NCBI RefSeq assembly: GCF_000719475.1
Contig: NZ_JOGO01000110.1
Span: 1-13,358 of the forward strand
Source: Streptomyces sp. NRRL F-5630
GTDB taxonomy: Bacteria > Actinomycetota > Actinomycetes > Streptomycetales > Streptomycetaceae
Length of the DNA: 13,358 nt
Direction: 5' to 3'
Part shown: positions 1 to 6,570 of the stretch, one piece after another
How positions within the stretch are numbered: the stretch's first letter is position 1
How the letters are laid out: each line of letters opens with the position of its first letter
Position numbers and translations under genes: made by a program
The notes under the pieces: generated by a model
The model's input: the letters and a program-made list of their open reading frames with translations, nothing else
The model's database searches: none
Told to the model about the DNA's origin: nothing

Positions 1-64
1 GCTCACCCCGCCCCCCGCTCACCGCCACCCCCCGCACCTCCTCCCCCGGCCCCCCGCGCTCCCC

Positions 65-97
65 CTTCGCGCCCCCTACTTCGCGCCACTTCGCGCC
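65..97 (+). repeat. CTTCGCGCC direct repeats upstream of the first ATPase gene
   Basis: CTTCGCGCC occurs at 65-73, 79-87 and 89-97. The last two form an exact 10-bp tandem (ACTTCGCGCC at 78-87 and 88-97). If transcription starts at 138, the tandem lies at about -60 to -41, with a one-helical-turn period. That is where an activator or an upstream operator could sit. The surrounding sequence (1-137) is otherwise C-rich, and I see no coding signal in it. Chance repetition in C-rich DNA is possible. Confidence 0.4.
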
Positions 98-125
98 CGG
101 CCGCCCGCCGCGCCCCGCGACGTTC

Positions 126-131
126 TAGGCT
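126..131 (+). promoter_or_regulatory. -10 element TAGGCT, leaderless-type promoter for the first ATPase
   Basis: TAGGCT fits the TANNNT -10 consensus of the housekeeping sigma factor. It ends 6 bases before GTG 138, so if its last base is -7, +1 is the G of the start codon. There is no GGAGG-like sequence before the GTG, which agrees with a leaderless transcript. No clear -35 is visible. Confidence 0.55.
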
Positions 132-137
132 CGCGCT

Positions 138-1142
138 GTGAGCAGGCTCCAGGTCGTCAGCGGGAAGGGCGGGACCGGCAAGACGACGGTCGCCGCCGCG
201 CTCGCGCTCGCCCTCGCCACCGAGGGCAGGCGCACCCTCCTCGTCGAGGTCGAGGGCAGACAGGGCATCGCGCAGGTCTTCGACACCGAACCGCTGCCGT
301 ACGGGGAGCACAAGATCGCCGTCGCGCCCGGCGGCGGCGAGGTCTTCGCGCTCGCGATCGATCCCGAGCTGGCGCTCCTCGACTACCTCCAGATGTTCTA
401 CCGGCTCGGCAGCGCGGGCCGCGCCCTGAAGAAGATGGGCGCGATCGACTTCGCGACGACCGTCGCGCCCGGCGTGCGCGACGTCCTCCTCACCGGCAAG
501 GCCGCCGAGGCCGTCCGCCGCAAGGACAAGCAGGGGCGGCACGTGTACGACCACGTCGTGATGGACGCCCCGCCCACCGGGCGGATCACGCGCTTCCTCG
601 GCGTCAACGACGAGGTCGCCGGGCTCGCCAGGATCGGCCCCGTCCACCATCAGGCGCAGTCCGTCATGCACCTGCTCAAGTCCCCGAGCACCGCCGTGCA
701 CCTCGTCACGCTCCTGGAGGAGATGCCGGTGCAGGAGACGGCGGACGGGATCGCGGAGCTGCGCGGCGCGGGGCTCCCGGTGGGCCGGGTCCTCGTGAAC
801 ATGGTCCGTCCGGCGCCGCTGGCCCCCGAGGTCCTCGCGCGGGACGTCCCGCGCGCCGCGCTCGAAGCCGCCCTCACCGCCGCCGGGCTCCCGCGCGCAG
901 GGACACTCGCGGGGCCCTTGCTCGCGCTCGGCGAGGAGTACGGGGAGCGGCACGCCCTGGAGACCGCGCAGCGCGCCCGCCTCGCCGCTCTCGGCCGTCC
1001 CGTCCATGAACTGCCCCTCGCTCCCGACGGCATGGACCTCGCCGCCGTCTACCGCATGGCGAAGGACCTGCGCGGCCAGGGCGTGACGGAGGACCTGCCC
1101 GGCCAGGGCGTGACGGAGGAGACCCAGAGGAGGACACCGTGA
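138..1142 (+). CDS. Get3/ArsA-family ATPase, first subunit of a pair
   Basis: This is a 334-residue cytosolic P-loop ATPase of the anion-transporting ATPase (ArsA/Get3) family. Residues 8-17 (SGKGGTGKTT) form the deviant Walker A with the signature lysine at 10. VVMDAPPTG (about 140-148) is the switch-II/A-loop motif. I see no membrane segments and no ArsD-like metal cysteines, so arsenite pumping is unlikely. It resembles mycobacterial Rv3679, the partner of Rv3680, as I recall those sequences. The substrate is unknown; tail-anchored-protein handling is only a family analogy. The start is GTG 138, with a -10 element placed for leaderless expression. The last 20 or so residues contain a 9-residue duplication (residues about 310-327). 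The gene overlaps the next ATPase by GTGA (1139-1142), so the two are almost certainly one operon with coupled translation. Confidence 0.88.
   Translation: MSRLQVVSGKGGTGKTTVAAALALALATEGRRTLLVEVEGRQGIAQVFDTEPLPYGEHKIAVAPGGGEVFALAIDPELALLDYLQMFYRLGSAGRALKKMGAIDFATTVAPGVRDVLLTGKAAEAVRRKDKQGRHVYDHVVMDAPPTGRITRFLGVNDEVAGLARIGPVHHQAQSVMHLLKSPSTAVHLVTLLEEMPVQETADGIAELRGAGLPVGRVLVNMVRPAPLAPEVLARDVPRAALEAALTAAGLPRAGTLAGPLLALGEEYGERHALETAQRARLAALGRPVHELPLAPDGMDLAAVYRMAKDLRGQGVTEDLPGQGVTEETQRRTP
1064..1117 (+). repeat. 27-bp tandem duplication at the end of the first ATPase gene
   Basis: Two 27-bp copies (1064-1090 and 1091-1117) differ at one base (G/C in GACCTGC[G/C]CGG). They encode a repeated DL-x-GQGVTE peptide in frame. 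Each copy carries or abuts a GGAGGA motif (1088-1093 and 1115-1120), so three Shine-Dalgarno-like purine tracts precede the next start codon, counting the real one at 1127-1134. It looks like a recent slippage or recombination duplication. Confidence 0.85.
1127..1134 (+). promoter_or_regulatory. Ribosome binding site of the second ATPase
   Basis: GAGGAGGA ends 4 bases before GTG 1139, close but usable. It supports 1139 as the start, overlapping the upstream stop as GTGA. Confidence 0.7.
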
Positions 1143-2488
1143 GTCTCGACCCCGCCCCCGCCCTGGAGATCGATCCCCTCATCGACGACCCGGCGACCCG
1201 CATCGTCGTGTGCTGCGGCTCCGGCGGCGTCGGCAAGACGACGACCGCGGCGGCCCTCGGGCTGCGCGCCGCCGAGCGCGGGCGCAAGGCCGTCGTCCTC
1301 ACGATCGACCCGGCGCGCCGCCTCGCGCAGTCCTTGGGGATCGACGCGCTCGACAACACCCCGCGCCGCGTCCCCGGAACGGAGGGCGACGGCGAACTCC
1401 ACGCGATGATGCTCGACATGAAGCGCACCTTCGACGAGATCGTCGAGGCGCACGCCGAGCCCGCGCGGGCCCGCGCGATCCTGGAGAACCCCTTCTACCA
1501 GTCGCTCTCGGCCGGTTTCGCCGGTACGCAGGAGTACATGGCGATGGAGAAGCTCGGCCAGCTCCGGGCCGGTGAGGAGTGGGACCTCATCGTCGTCGAC
1601 ACCCCGCCCTCGCGCTCCGCGCTCGACTTCCTCGACGCCCCGAAGAACCTCGGTTCCTTCCTCGACGGGAAGTTCCTGCGTGTCCTCATGGCCCCGGCGA
1701 AGGCGGGCGGGCGCGCGGGCATGAAGTTCCTCAACGCCGGGATGTCGCTCATGACCGGCACGCTCGGCAAGCTCCTCGGCGGCCAGTTCCTCTCCGACGT
1801 GCAGACCTTCGTCGCCGCGATGGACACGATGTTCGGTGGTTTCCGCGCCCGCGCCGACGCCACGTACCAGCTCCTCCAGGCGCCGGGGACCTCGTTCCTC
1901 GTCGTCGCCGCGCCCGAGCGCGACGCGCTGCGCGAGGCCGCCTACTTCGTCCGCAGGCTCGCCGAGGACGGGATGCCGCTCGCCGGTCTCGTCCTCAACC
2001 GCGTCCACGGCGGCGGCCCCGAGGGGCTCACCGCGGAGCGCGCGCTGAGCGCGGCGGAAAATCTTGAAGACCTCGGCATTGTGGATCAGCCTGCCGGGAA
2101 AGCTGGTCTGCGTAACCCCCGGGACACCACCGGCGGCGCCCTCAACTCCCCCGAGGGTCCAGCCGATTCACCGGTCACAAGCGAATACCCGGACCTCGCG
2201 CCCAAGGCTGCGGACCCGGCAGGAGCGCGAAACGCGGACGCGTCACCGGCAGCCGCCGGAGGCACGCCACCCGAAGCCCCGCTCCCCGAAGCCGCGACCC
2301 TCGCCGCCGGTCTGCTGCGCCTGCACGCCGAGCGCGCCCGTCGGCGCGACCGCGAGGCGCGCACCCGCGACCGCTTCACCGCGCTCCACCCCGAGGTCCC
2401 GGTCGTCGAGGTCCCCGCGCTGGCGGGCGACGTCCACGACCTCACGGGCCTGCGCACGGTCGCGCAGCGGCTGGCGGGCGAGGACTGA
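1139..2488 (+). CDS. Get3/ArsA-family ATPase, second subunit, with an atypical linker
   Basis: A 449-residue P-loop ATPase. Walker A is GSGGVGKTT at residues 27-35. The signature lysine of the deviant Walker A (KGG-x-GKT) is replaced by Ser28. VVDTPPS (about 152-158) is the switch motif. EYMAMEKLGQL (within about 130-140) and LDFLDAPKNLGSF (about 162-174) resemble mycobacterial Rv3680 as I remember it. The asymmetry with the upstream subunit suggests a heterodimer with composite ATP sites. Residues about 307-380 form a Pro/Ala/Ser-rich linker that appears absent or very short in Rv3680, and it is encoded with many A/T-ending codons unlike the rest of the gene. The C-terminal helical part (LLRLHAERARRRDREARTRD, then VVEVPALAGDVHDLTGLR) resumes the family pattern. 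No transmembrane segment is seen. A hairpin follows 17 bases after the stop. Confidence 0.87.
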   Translation: MSLDPAPALEIDPLIDDPATRIVVCCGSGGVGKTTTAAALGLRAAERGRKAVVLTIDPARRLAQSLGIDALDNTPRRVPGTEGDGELHAMMLDMKRTFDEIVEAHAEPARARAILENPFYQSLSAGFAGTQEYMAMEKLGQLRAGEEWDLIVVDTPPSRSALDFLDAPKNLGSFLDGKFLRVLMAPAKAGGRAGMKFLNAGMSLMTGTLGKLLGGQFLSDVQTFVAAMDTMFGGFRARADATYQLLQAPGTSFLVVAAPERDALREAAYFVRRLAEDGMPLAGLVLNRVHGGGPEGLTAERALSAAENLEDLGIVDQPAGKAGLRNPRDTTGGALNSPEGPADSPVTSEYPDLAPKAADPAGARNADASPAAAGGTPPEAPLPEAATLAAGLLRLHAERARRRDREARTRDRFTALHPEVPVVEVPALAGDVHDLTGLRTVAQRLAGED

Positions 2489-2504
2489 GGCCGCGGCACC
2501 ACGA

Positions 2505-2537
2505 GGCGAAGGACCCGTACGAGTACGGCCCTTCGCC
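2505..2537 (+). terminator. Hairpin terminator after the ATPase operon
   Basis: GGCGAAGG (2505-2512) pairs with CCTTCGCC (2530-2537). Inside, CCGTA (2515-2519) pairs with TACGG (2524-2528) around a CGAG tetraloop. There is no U tract, as is usual in Streptomyces. It lies 17 bases past the stop at 2488. The remaining bases to 2666 show no gene. The hairpin could also stop wblA transcripts coming from the right. Confidence 0.7.
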
Positions 2538-2666
2538 ACCGGGCGCGACCCGGACCGGCGCGTGGGCACGCCCCGCGACCCGTCGGCGCCCGTCCGCACG
2601 TACAGCCCCCCGCGACCTGTACGCGCGCTCAACCCGCCTGCGCTCCCCGCTCCTTGACGCTCCGGT

Positions 2667-3140
2667 CTAGCCGACCGCCGCGTACCGCCGACCCCCGGGG
2701 CCCGCCACATACCGCCGGTCTCCCGCGTCCGCCGCGTAGCGCCGGTCCCCCGGCTCCGCCGCGTACCGGCGGTCTCCCGCGTCCGCCGCGACGTCTCCGG
2801 CGTCCTCGGCCTCCATCTCCTCGAAGTCCAGCTCGTCAGCGTCTTCGCCGAGCGGCCCGCAGGACCTCTCGTACTCGCTGCGTGCCGTCTCCAGCAGACG
2901 ACGCCAGGAGGTGACCAGGGGGCGCCTGCGCAGCAGCGCACGCCTCTCCCGTTCGGTCATCCCTCCCCAGACGCCGAACTCGACGCGGTTGTCGAGCGCG
3001 TCGGCCAGGCATTCCGTGCGCACGGGGCATCCCGTGCACACCGCCTTGGCCCTGTTCTGCGCTGCTCCTTGTACGAACAGTTCATCCGGATCAGTAGTGC
3101 GGCAGGCTGCCTGCGCACTCCAGTCGGTAACCCAGCCCAT
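2667..3140 (-). CDS. wblA: WblA, WhiB-like iron-sulfur regulator with a repeat-bearing C-terminal extension
   Basis: A 157-residue WhiB-like protein. Cys13, Cys35, Cys38 and Cys44 are the four [4Fe-4S] ligands (C-x21-C-x2-C-x5-C). GVWGG at 56-60 is the family turn, followed by basic TERERRALLRRRP. The N-terminal part through SWRRLLETARSEYER matches Streptomyces coelicolor WblA (about 112 residues) as I recall it. WblA is a pleiotropic regulator of aerial development and antibiotic production and the counterpart of mycobacterial WhiB4. The protein is about 45 residues longer because the tail has an acidic patch (DELDFEEMEAED) and four 9-residue GDRRYAA-type repeats before the usual YAAVG end. 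I chose ATG 3140 because GGGAGAGGA sits about 10 bases upstream and the protein then begins MGWVTDW as in the known protein. In-frame upstream starts exist at 3191 (ATG), 3197 (GTG) and 3206 (TTG), adding 17-22 residues. Confidence 0.9.
   Translation of the reverse strand: MGWVTDWSAQAACRTTDPDELFVQGAAQNRAKAVCTGCPVRTECLADALDNRVEFGVWGGMTERERRALLRRRPLVTSWRRLLETARSEYERSCGPLGEDADELDFEEMEAEDAGDVAADAGDRRYAAEPGDRRYAADAGDRRYVAGPGGRRYAAVG
2676..2783 (-). repeat. Four 27-bp repeats in the WblA tail
   Basis: Four consecutive 27-bp units encode DAGDRRYAA, EPGDRRYAA, DAGDRRYVA and GPGGRRYAA, followed only by VG and the stop. The units are highly similar at DNA level, with the one nearest the stop the most diverged, so expansion looks recent. 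The repeat gives the tail alternating acidic and Arg-Arg-Tyr character. Confidence 0.9.
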
Positions 3141-3246
3141 GCCGGCGCCGTCCTCTCCCGAATCGAGGCTCCCCCACGGCGGCAGCGGCATATTCACCGC
3201 CGCCAATGCAGGACGTTACGGAAGGTGGGCACAGCGCAACACCCCC

Positions 3247-3273
3247 TTCGGGCCCAATCTTGGATGGCCCGAA
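3247..3273. promoter_or_regulatory. 27-bp dyad between wblA and the PBP gene
   Basis: TTCGGGCC (3247-3254) and GGCCCGAA (3266-3273) form a perfect 8-bp inverted repeat with an 11-base centre that contains CAAT and TTGG. It lies 107-133 bases upstream of the preferred wblA start, or 56-82 from the ATG at 3191. It could be a repressor site or a hairpin in the wblA leader. I do not recognise the motif. The rest of the gene-free stretch 3141-3528 holds the inverted repeats and promoter listed separately, and no further gene. Confidence 0.45.
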
Positions 3274-3321
3274 CGGACTATGCGCATGCGGCAGATCACC
3301 CAACGGAGTGAGCGAACGACA

Positions 3322-3383
3322 TACGTCCCTTTCAGTACCTACGGGACAGTTCGCCCCCCTCGAAAGGGGCGAGAAGGGACGTA
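3322..3383. repeat. Long inverted repeat enclosing a CGAA-loop hairpin
   Basis: TACGTCCCTT (3322-3331) and AAGGGACGTA (3374-3383) are a perfect 10-bp inverted repeat 42 bases apart. Between them, CCCCT (3356-3360) and AGGGG (3365-3369) close a CGAA tetraloop, with outer TCG/CGA pairs at 3351-3353 and 3370-3372 across a 2-base bulge. The element lies in the divergent wblA/PBP control region. It may be a pair of operator half-sites that could loop, or a structured leader. Confidence 0.5.
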
Positions 3384-3516
3384 CGAGGCGAAATCCGGCA
3401 GGGCGTGCGGCAGTGCGGCGTGCGCACTCCGTCCACTCGGCCGGAAGAAGGGGCCGTCGTGACAGTCGGGAAGAGCTTAGGCCAAGGGATGTGCCGTTGT
3501 CCGGGGAATCAGAACG

Positions 3517-3522
3517 TAGGGT
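3517..3522 (+). promoter_or_regulatory. -10 element TAGGGT, leaderless-type promoter for the PBP gene
   Basis: TAGGGT ends exactly 6 bases before ATG 3529, and no ribosome binding site precedes the ATG, so transcription probably starts at the A of the start codon. TTGTCC at 3497-3502 resembles a -35 but is only 14 bases away, so the -35 is uncertain. Confidence 0.55.
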
Positions 3523-3528
3523 GCCCCC

Positions 3529-5808
3529 ATGGCAAAGAAGCGCGCGGGCGGTGGGCTCTCCCCGGTTCAGCTGGCCGCCAGGTTCCTCGGAGTCAGTGTT
3601 CTCGCGGGCGGAGTGCTCGCGGGCATCGCCCTGCCGGGTGTGGGAGCGCTCGGGCTCGCCACCAAGGGGACGGTGAAGGAGTTCGACGAGATCCCCGCCG
3701 ATCTGAAGCGACCGCCGCTCACCCAGCGCAGCAAGATCCTCGACGCCAAGGGCGGTGAGATCGCCACCGTCTTCTACCGCGACCGCACCGTCGTGGACCG
3801 CAAGGACATGTCGCCGTACGTGCAGAAGGCGCTCGTCGCGATCGAGGACTCGCGGTTCTACGAGCACGGCGCGATCGACCTCAAGGGTGTGCTGCGCGCC
3901 GTCAACCAGAACGCGCAGAGCGGCGGCGTCGCGCAGGGCGCCTCGACCCTGACCCAGCAGTACGTGAAGAACGTCTTCGTCGAGGAGGCCGGCGACGACC
4001 CCGACAAGGTCGCCCAGGCCACCCAGCAGACGATGGGCCGCAAGATCCAGGAACTGAAGTACGCGATCCAGATCGAGAAGGAACTGGGCAAGAAGAAGAT
4101 CCTGGAGAACTACCTCAACATCACCTTCTTCGGCCAGGGCGCCTACGGGGTCGAGGCCGCGTCCCAGCGCTACTTCTCCACGCACGCCAAGGACCTCACG
4201 CTCGACCAGGCGGCGCTCCTCGCGGGCATCGTGCAGTCCCCGACCCGCTACGACCCGGTCAACGACCCGCAGGAAGCGACCCAGCGCCGCAACACCGTGC
4301 TGCGCCGCATGGCGGATACGCACGCCATCACCCCCGCGGAGTCGAAGGCCGCCCAGGCCAAGCCCCTCGGCCTCAAGGTCACGCCGCAGCGCTCCGGCTG
4401 CATCACCGCCTCGCGCGGCGCGGGCTTCTTCTGCGACTACGTCGAGCACGTCTTCCTCACGGACCCGGCCTTCGGCAAGACGAAGGACGACCGGCTCGCG
4501 CTCTGGAAGCGCGGCGGTCTCACGATCCGGACCACGCTGGACCCGCAGGCGCAGGACTCGCTCCAGCAGTCCCTGAGCAAGCACGTCTACAAGACCGACC
4601 CGGTCACCGCCGCCGGGACCCTGGTCGAGCCCGGCACGGGCAAGGTCCTCGCGATGGGCCAGGCGACCCCGTACGGCACCGGCAAGAACCAGACGCTGAT
4701 CAACTACAACGTCGACCACGACATGGGCGGCTCGACCTACGGCTTCCAGACCGGTTCGACCTTCAAGCCCTTCGTCGCCGCGGCCGCCATCGACAAGGGG
4801 ATGCCGCCGACGAAGGAGTACCCCTCCCCGTACAAGATGGACTACCCGAGCCCGGTGTCGACGTGCGAGGGCACGTACACCAACAACGACGGCGCCACGG
4901 TCCACAACGAGAACGAGTCCGAGAAGGGCCCGTACGTGATGAAGGAGGCGATGGCGAAGTCCATCAACACCTACTTCGTCTCGCTCATCTCCGAGGTCGG
5001 CATCTGCCCCGTGACGCAGATGACGGACAAGCTGCACGTCATCATGGGCAACGGCGAGAAGCTGCCGCAGCAGCCCTCCATCTCGCTCGGCTCCGCGACG
5101 CTCTCCCCGCTCACGCTCTCCTCCGCCTACGCGGCCTTCGCCTCGCGCGGCACCTACTGCACGCCGGTCGCGATCAACTCCGTGACCGGCATGAACGGCA
5201 AGCCGGTGCCGGTGCCGAAGTCGCAGTGCCAGCGGGCGATGTCCGAGAAGACCGCCGACGCGATCACCACGCTCCTCAACGGCGTGATCGACTCCGGTAC
5301 GGGTAAGGAAGCCGGTCTCGGCGACCGCCCGAGCGCCGGTAAGACCGGTACGACGGACCAGCGGAAGAACGCCTGGTTCGCCGGCTACACGCCGAACCTC
5401 GCCGCGGCCGTCTGGGTCGGCAGCGCCTCGCAGGAGGTCGAGATGCACGACATCACGATCGGTGGCGTCTACCAGGAGTACGTGTTCGGCGGCCAGGTAC
5501 CCGGCCCGATCTGGCGCGACGCGATGACCGGGGCACTCGCGGGCAAGCCGACGGAGGACTTCCACCTCATCGACATCCCCGACAAGAAGAAGGACAAGAA
5601 GAAGCCGGGCGGGGGCGGCGACAAGCACGAGAACAACGGCGACCAGGGTGGCGGCCAGGGGGGCCAGGGCGGCGACGAGGGCGGCGGCCAGGGCGGCCAG
5701 GGCGGCGACCCGGGCGGCGGCAAGCCGGACAACGGCGGCTTCATCTTCGGCAACCAGGGCGGCGGCCCGGGGAACGGCAACGGGCGCGGGGGCGGCTGGG
5801 GGCACTGA
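3529..5808 (+). CDS. Class A penicillin-binding protein (glycosyltransferase 51 plus transpeptidase)
   Basis: A 759-residue bifunctional peptidoglycan synthase. A short basic cytosolic N-terminus (MAKKR) is followed by one membrane anchor (about 17-45). The GT51 domain has EDSRFYEHG with the catalytic Glu106, GASTLTQQ (137-144), RKIQE with Glu175, and KKKILENYLN. The transpeptidase domain has STFK (Ser410 nucleophile, Lys413), SIN (478-480) and KTGTT (605-609). All key residues are present, so both activities should work. No PASTA domain is seen. Instead, residues about 684-759 are Lys-rich, then Gly/Gln/Asp-rich low-complexity sequence with a DNA-level repeat. The gene is divergent from wblA, as ponA2 is next to whiB4 in mycobacteria, and convergent with the YqeY gene across a strong terminator. 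It is one of several class A PBPs usual in Streptomyces and corresponds by context to SCO3580 (from memory). Confidence 0.92.
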   Translation: MAKKRAGGGLSPVQLAARFLGVSVLAGGVLAGIALPGVGALGLATKGTVKEFDEIPADLKRPPLTQRSKILDAKGGEIATVFYRDRTVVDRKDMSPYVQKALVAIEDSRFYEHGAIDLKGVLRAVNQNAQSGGVAQGASTLTQQYVKNVFVEEAGDDPDKVAQATQQTMGRKIQELKYAIQIEKELGKKKILENYLNITFFGQGAYGVEAASQRYFSTHAKDLTLDQAALLAGIVQSPTRYDPVNDPQEATQRRNTVLRRMADTHAITPAESKAAQAKPLGLKVTPQRSGCITASRGAGFFCDYVEHVFLTDPAFGKTKDDRLALWKRGGLTIRTTLDPQAQDSLQQSLSKHVYKTDPVTAAGTLVEPGTGKVLAMGQATPYGTGKNQTLINYNVDHDMGGSTYGFQTGSTFKPFVAAAAIDKGMPPTKEYPSPYKMDYPSPVSTCEGTYTNNDGATVHNENESEKGPYVMKEAMAKSINTYFVSLISEVGICPVTQMTDKLHVIMGNGEKLPQQPSISLGSATLSPLTLSSAYAAFASRGTYCTPVAINSVTGMNGKPVPVPKSQCQRAMSEKTADAITTLLNGVIDSGTGKEAGLGDRPSAGKTGTTDQRKNAWFAGYTPNLAAAVWVGSASQEVEMHDITIGGVYQEYVFGGQVPGPIWRDAMTGALAGKPTEDFHLIDIPDKKKDKKKPGGGGDKHENNGDQGGGQGGQGGDEGGGQGGQGGDPGGGKPDNGGFIFGNQGGGPGNGNGRGGGWGH
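5644..5709 (+). repeat. 33-bp tandem repeat in the PBP C-terminal tail
   Basis: Two 33-bp units (5644-5676 and 5677-5709) encode QGGGQGGQGGD and EGGGQGGQGGD, followed by PGGG. The repeat lies in the disordered extracytoplasmic tail, where unit number is likely to vary between strains. Confidence 0.8.
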
Positions 5809-5979
5809 GCGAGGCGGCCGCCGGAGCCGGGGTGAGGGGGGCGCCTCCGGCGGGGCGGGGGGCGGCAGCCCGGACCGGGCGTCGCGGCCCGGACGGATGC
5901 CCTGCCCCGGACCCCCGACGCCCGACGCCTTAAGCCGGCGACCCTGATACGTGCCCGCGCCGCCTTGCTGCGGCTGGAC

Positions 5980-6013
5980 GAAGGCCCCGCCCGGAACTCC
6001 GGGCGGGGCCTTC
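5980..6013. terminator. Bidirectional terminator between the PBP and YqeY genes
   Basis: A perfect 15-bp stem (5980-5994 with 5999-6013) closes an AACT loop. The core is GGCCCCGCCCGG, flanked by AA on the left and TT on the right. It lies 15 bases past the YqeY stop and about 170 past the PBP stop, so it probably serves both convergent genes. In 5809-5979 I see only G/C-rich non-coding sequence. Confidence 0.88.
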
Positions 6014-6028
6014 CCGCGTGCGTACCGC

Positions 6029-6496
6029 TCAGCCCCCGGCGAGCGCCTTCTTCACCGCGGCGGCCACGCGACCGCCCTCGGCGAGACCCTTGACCTTCGG
6101 GCCCACGATCTTCATGACCTGCCCCATCGCCTTGGGCCCCTCGGCCCCGTTGGCGCGCGCCTCGGCGACGGCCTCGGCGACGACCCGGTCCAGCTCGGCG
6201 TCGTCGAGCTGGCGGGGCAGGTAGTGCGCGAGCACCTCGCCCTCGGCCTGCTCGCGCTCGGCCTGCTCGGTACGGCCCGCCTGGGCGAAGGCGTCGGCGG
6301 CCTCGCGCCGCTTCTTCGCCTCCTTGGCGAGCACCTGGAGCACCTCCTCGTCGGAGAGCTCGCGGGCCTCCGTACCGGAGACCTCTTCCTTGCTGATCGC
6401 GGTGAGCGTCAGCCGGAGCGTCGCGGACCGCAGCTCGTCACGCGCCTTGATGGCGGTCTGGAGGTCGTCGCGCAGGGTGGACTTGAGGGTGCTCAT
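6029..6496 (-). CDS. GatB/YqeY-domain protein
   Basis: A 155-residue soluble protein that is a full-length YqeY-type stand-alone of the helical tail domain of the GatB amidotransferase subunit. Recognisable segments are MSTLKSTLRDDLQTAIKARD at the start, LSDEEVLQVLAKEAKKRREA in the middle, YLPRQLDD, then MGQVMKIVGPKVKG and a final AAAVKKAL. Its cellular role is not settled; a link to tRNA-dependent amidation or translation is inferred from the GatB tail. The start is ATG 6496. No Shine-Dalgarno is visible; on the minus strand GACACT ends 6 bases before the ATG, a possible leaderless -10. It is divergent from the metallophosphoesterase gene with 74 bases between the starts. Confidence 0.88.
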   Translation of the reverse strand: MSTLKSTLRDDLQTAIKARDELRSATLRLTLTAISKEEVSGTEARELSDEEVLQVLAKEAKKRREAADAFAQAGRTEQAEREQAEGEVLAHYLPRQLDDAELDRVVAEAVAEARANGAEGPKAMGQVMKIVGPKVKGLAEGGRVAAAVKKALAGG

Positions 6497-6570
6497 GCGG
6501 CCAGTGTCTCAGGTGGTCGCGGGAAAGCCCTCCGGATATCCGGGGGCCCCGCGTCTGACACGATGAGGTC
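6497..6570. promoter_or_regulatory. Divergent promoter region with a 12-bp palindrome
   Basis: Starts on both strands are served by 74 bases. CCGGATATCCGG (6532-6543) is a perfect palindrome. On the plus strand CACGAT (6559-6564) ends 6 bases before ATG 6571 and may be its -10, which places the palindrome over the -35 region. On the minus strand GACACT ends 6 bases before ATG 6496. Neither gene has a usable ribosome binding site; GAGG at 6565-6568 is too close to the ATG. Confidence 0.45.

Noticed and set aside
3..1007. Long minus-strand open frame over the first ATPase
   Set aside because: It is a shadow of a clearly conserved gene, with biased low-complexity composition and no recognisable motif.
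2676..2783. CRISPR-like array from evenly spaced repeats
   Set aside because: The units are contiguous 27-bp coding repeats without spacers, in frame with wblA.
3141..3206. Longer WblA (starts at 3191, 3197 or 3206)
   Set aside because: Not excluded, but the 22-residue extension is not part of the known short protein, and the best ribosome binding site serves ATG 3140.
3091..5805. 904-codon open frame on the minus strand
   Set aside because: It lies antisense to the penicillin-binding protein, whose catalytic motifs are all intact. Its translation is the Val/Arg/Leu/Asp-rich pattern typical of a high-GC shadow frame.
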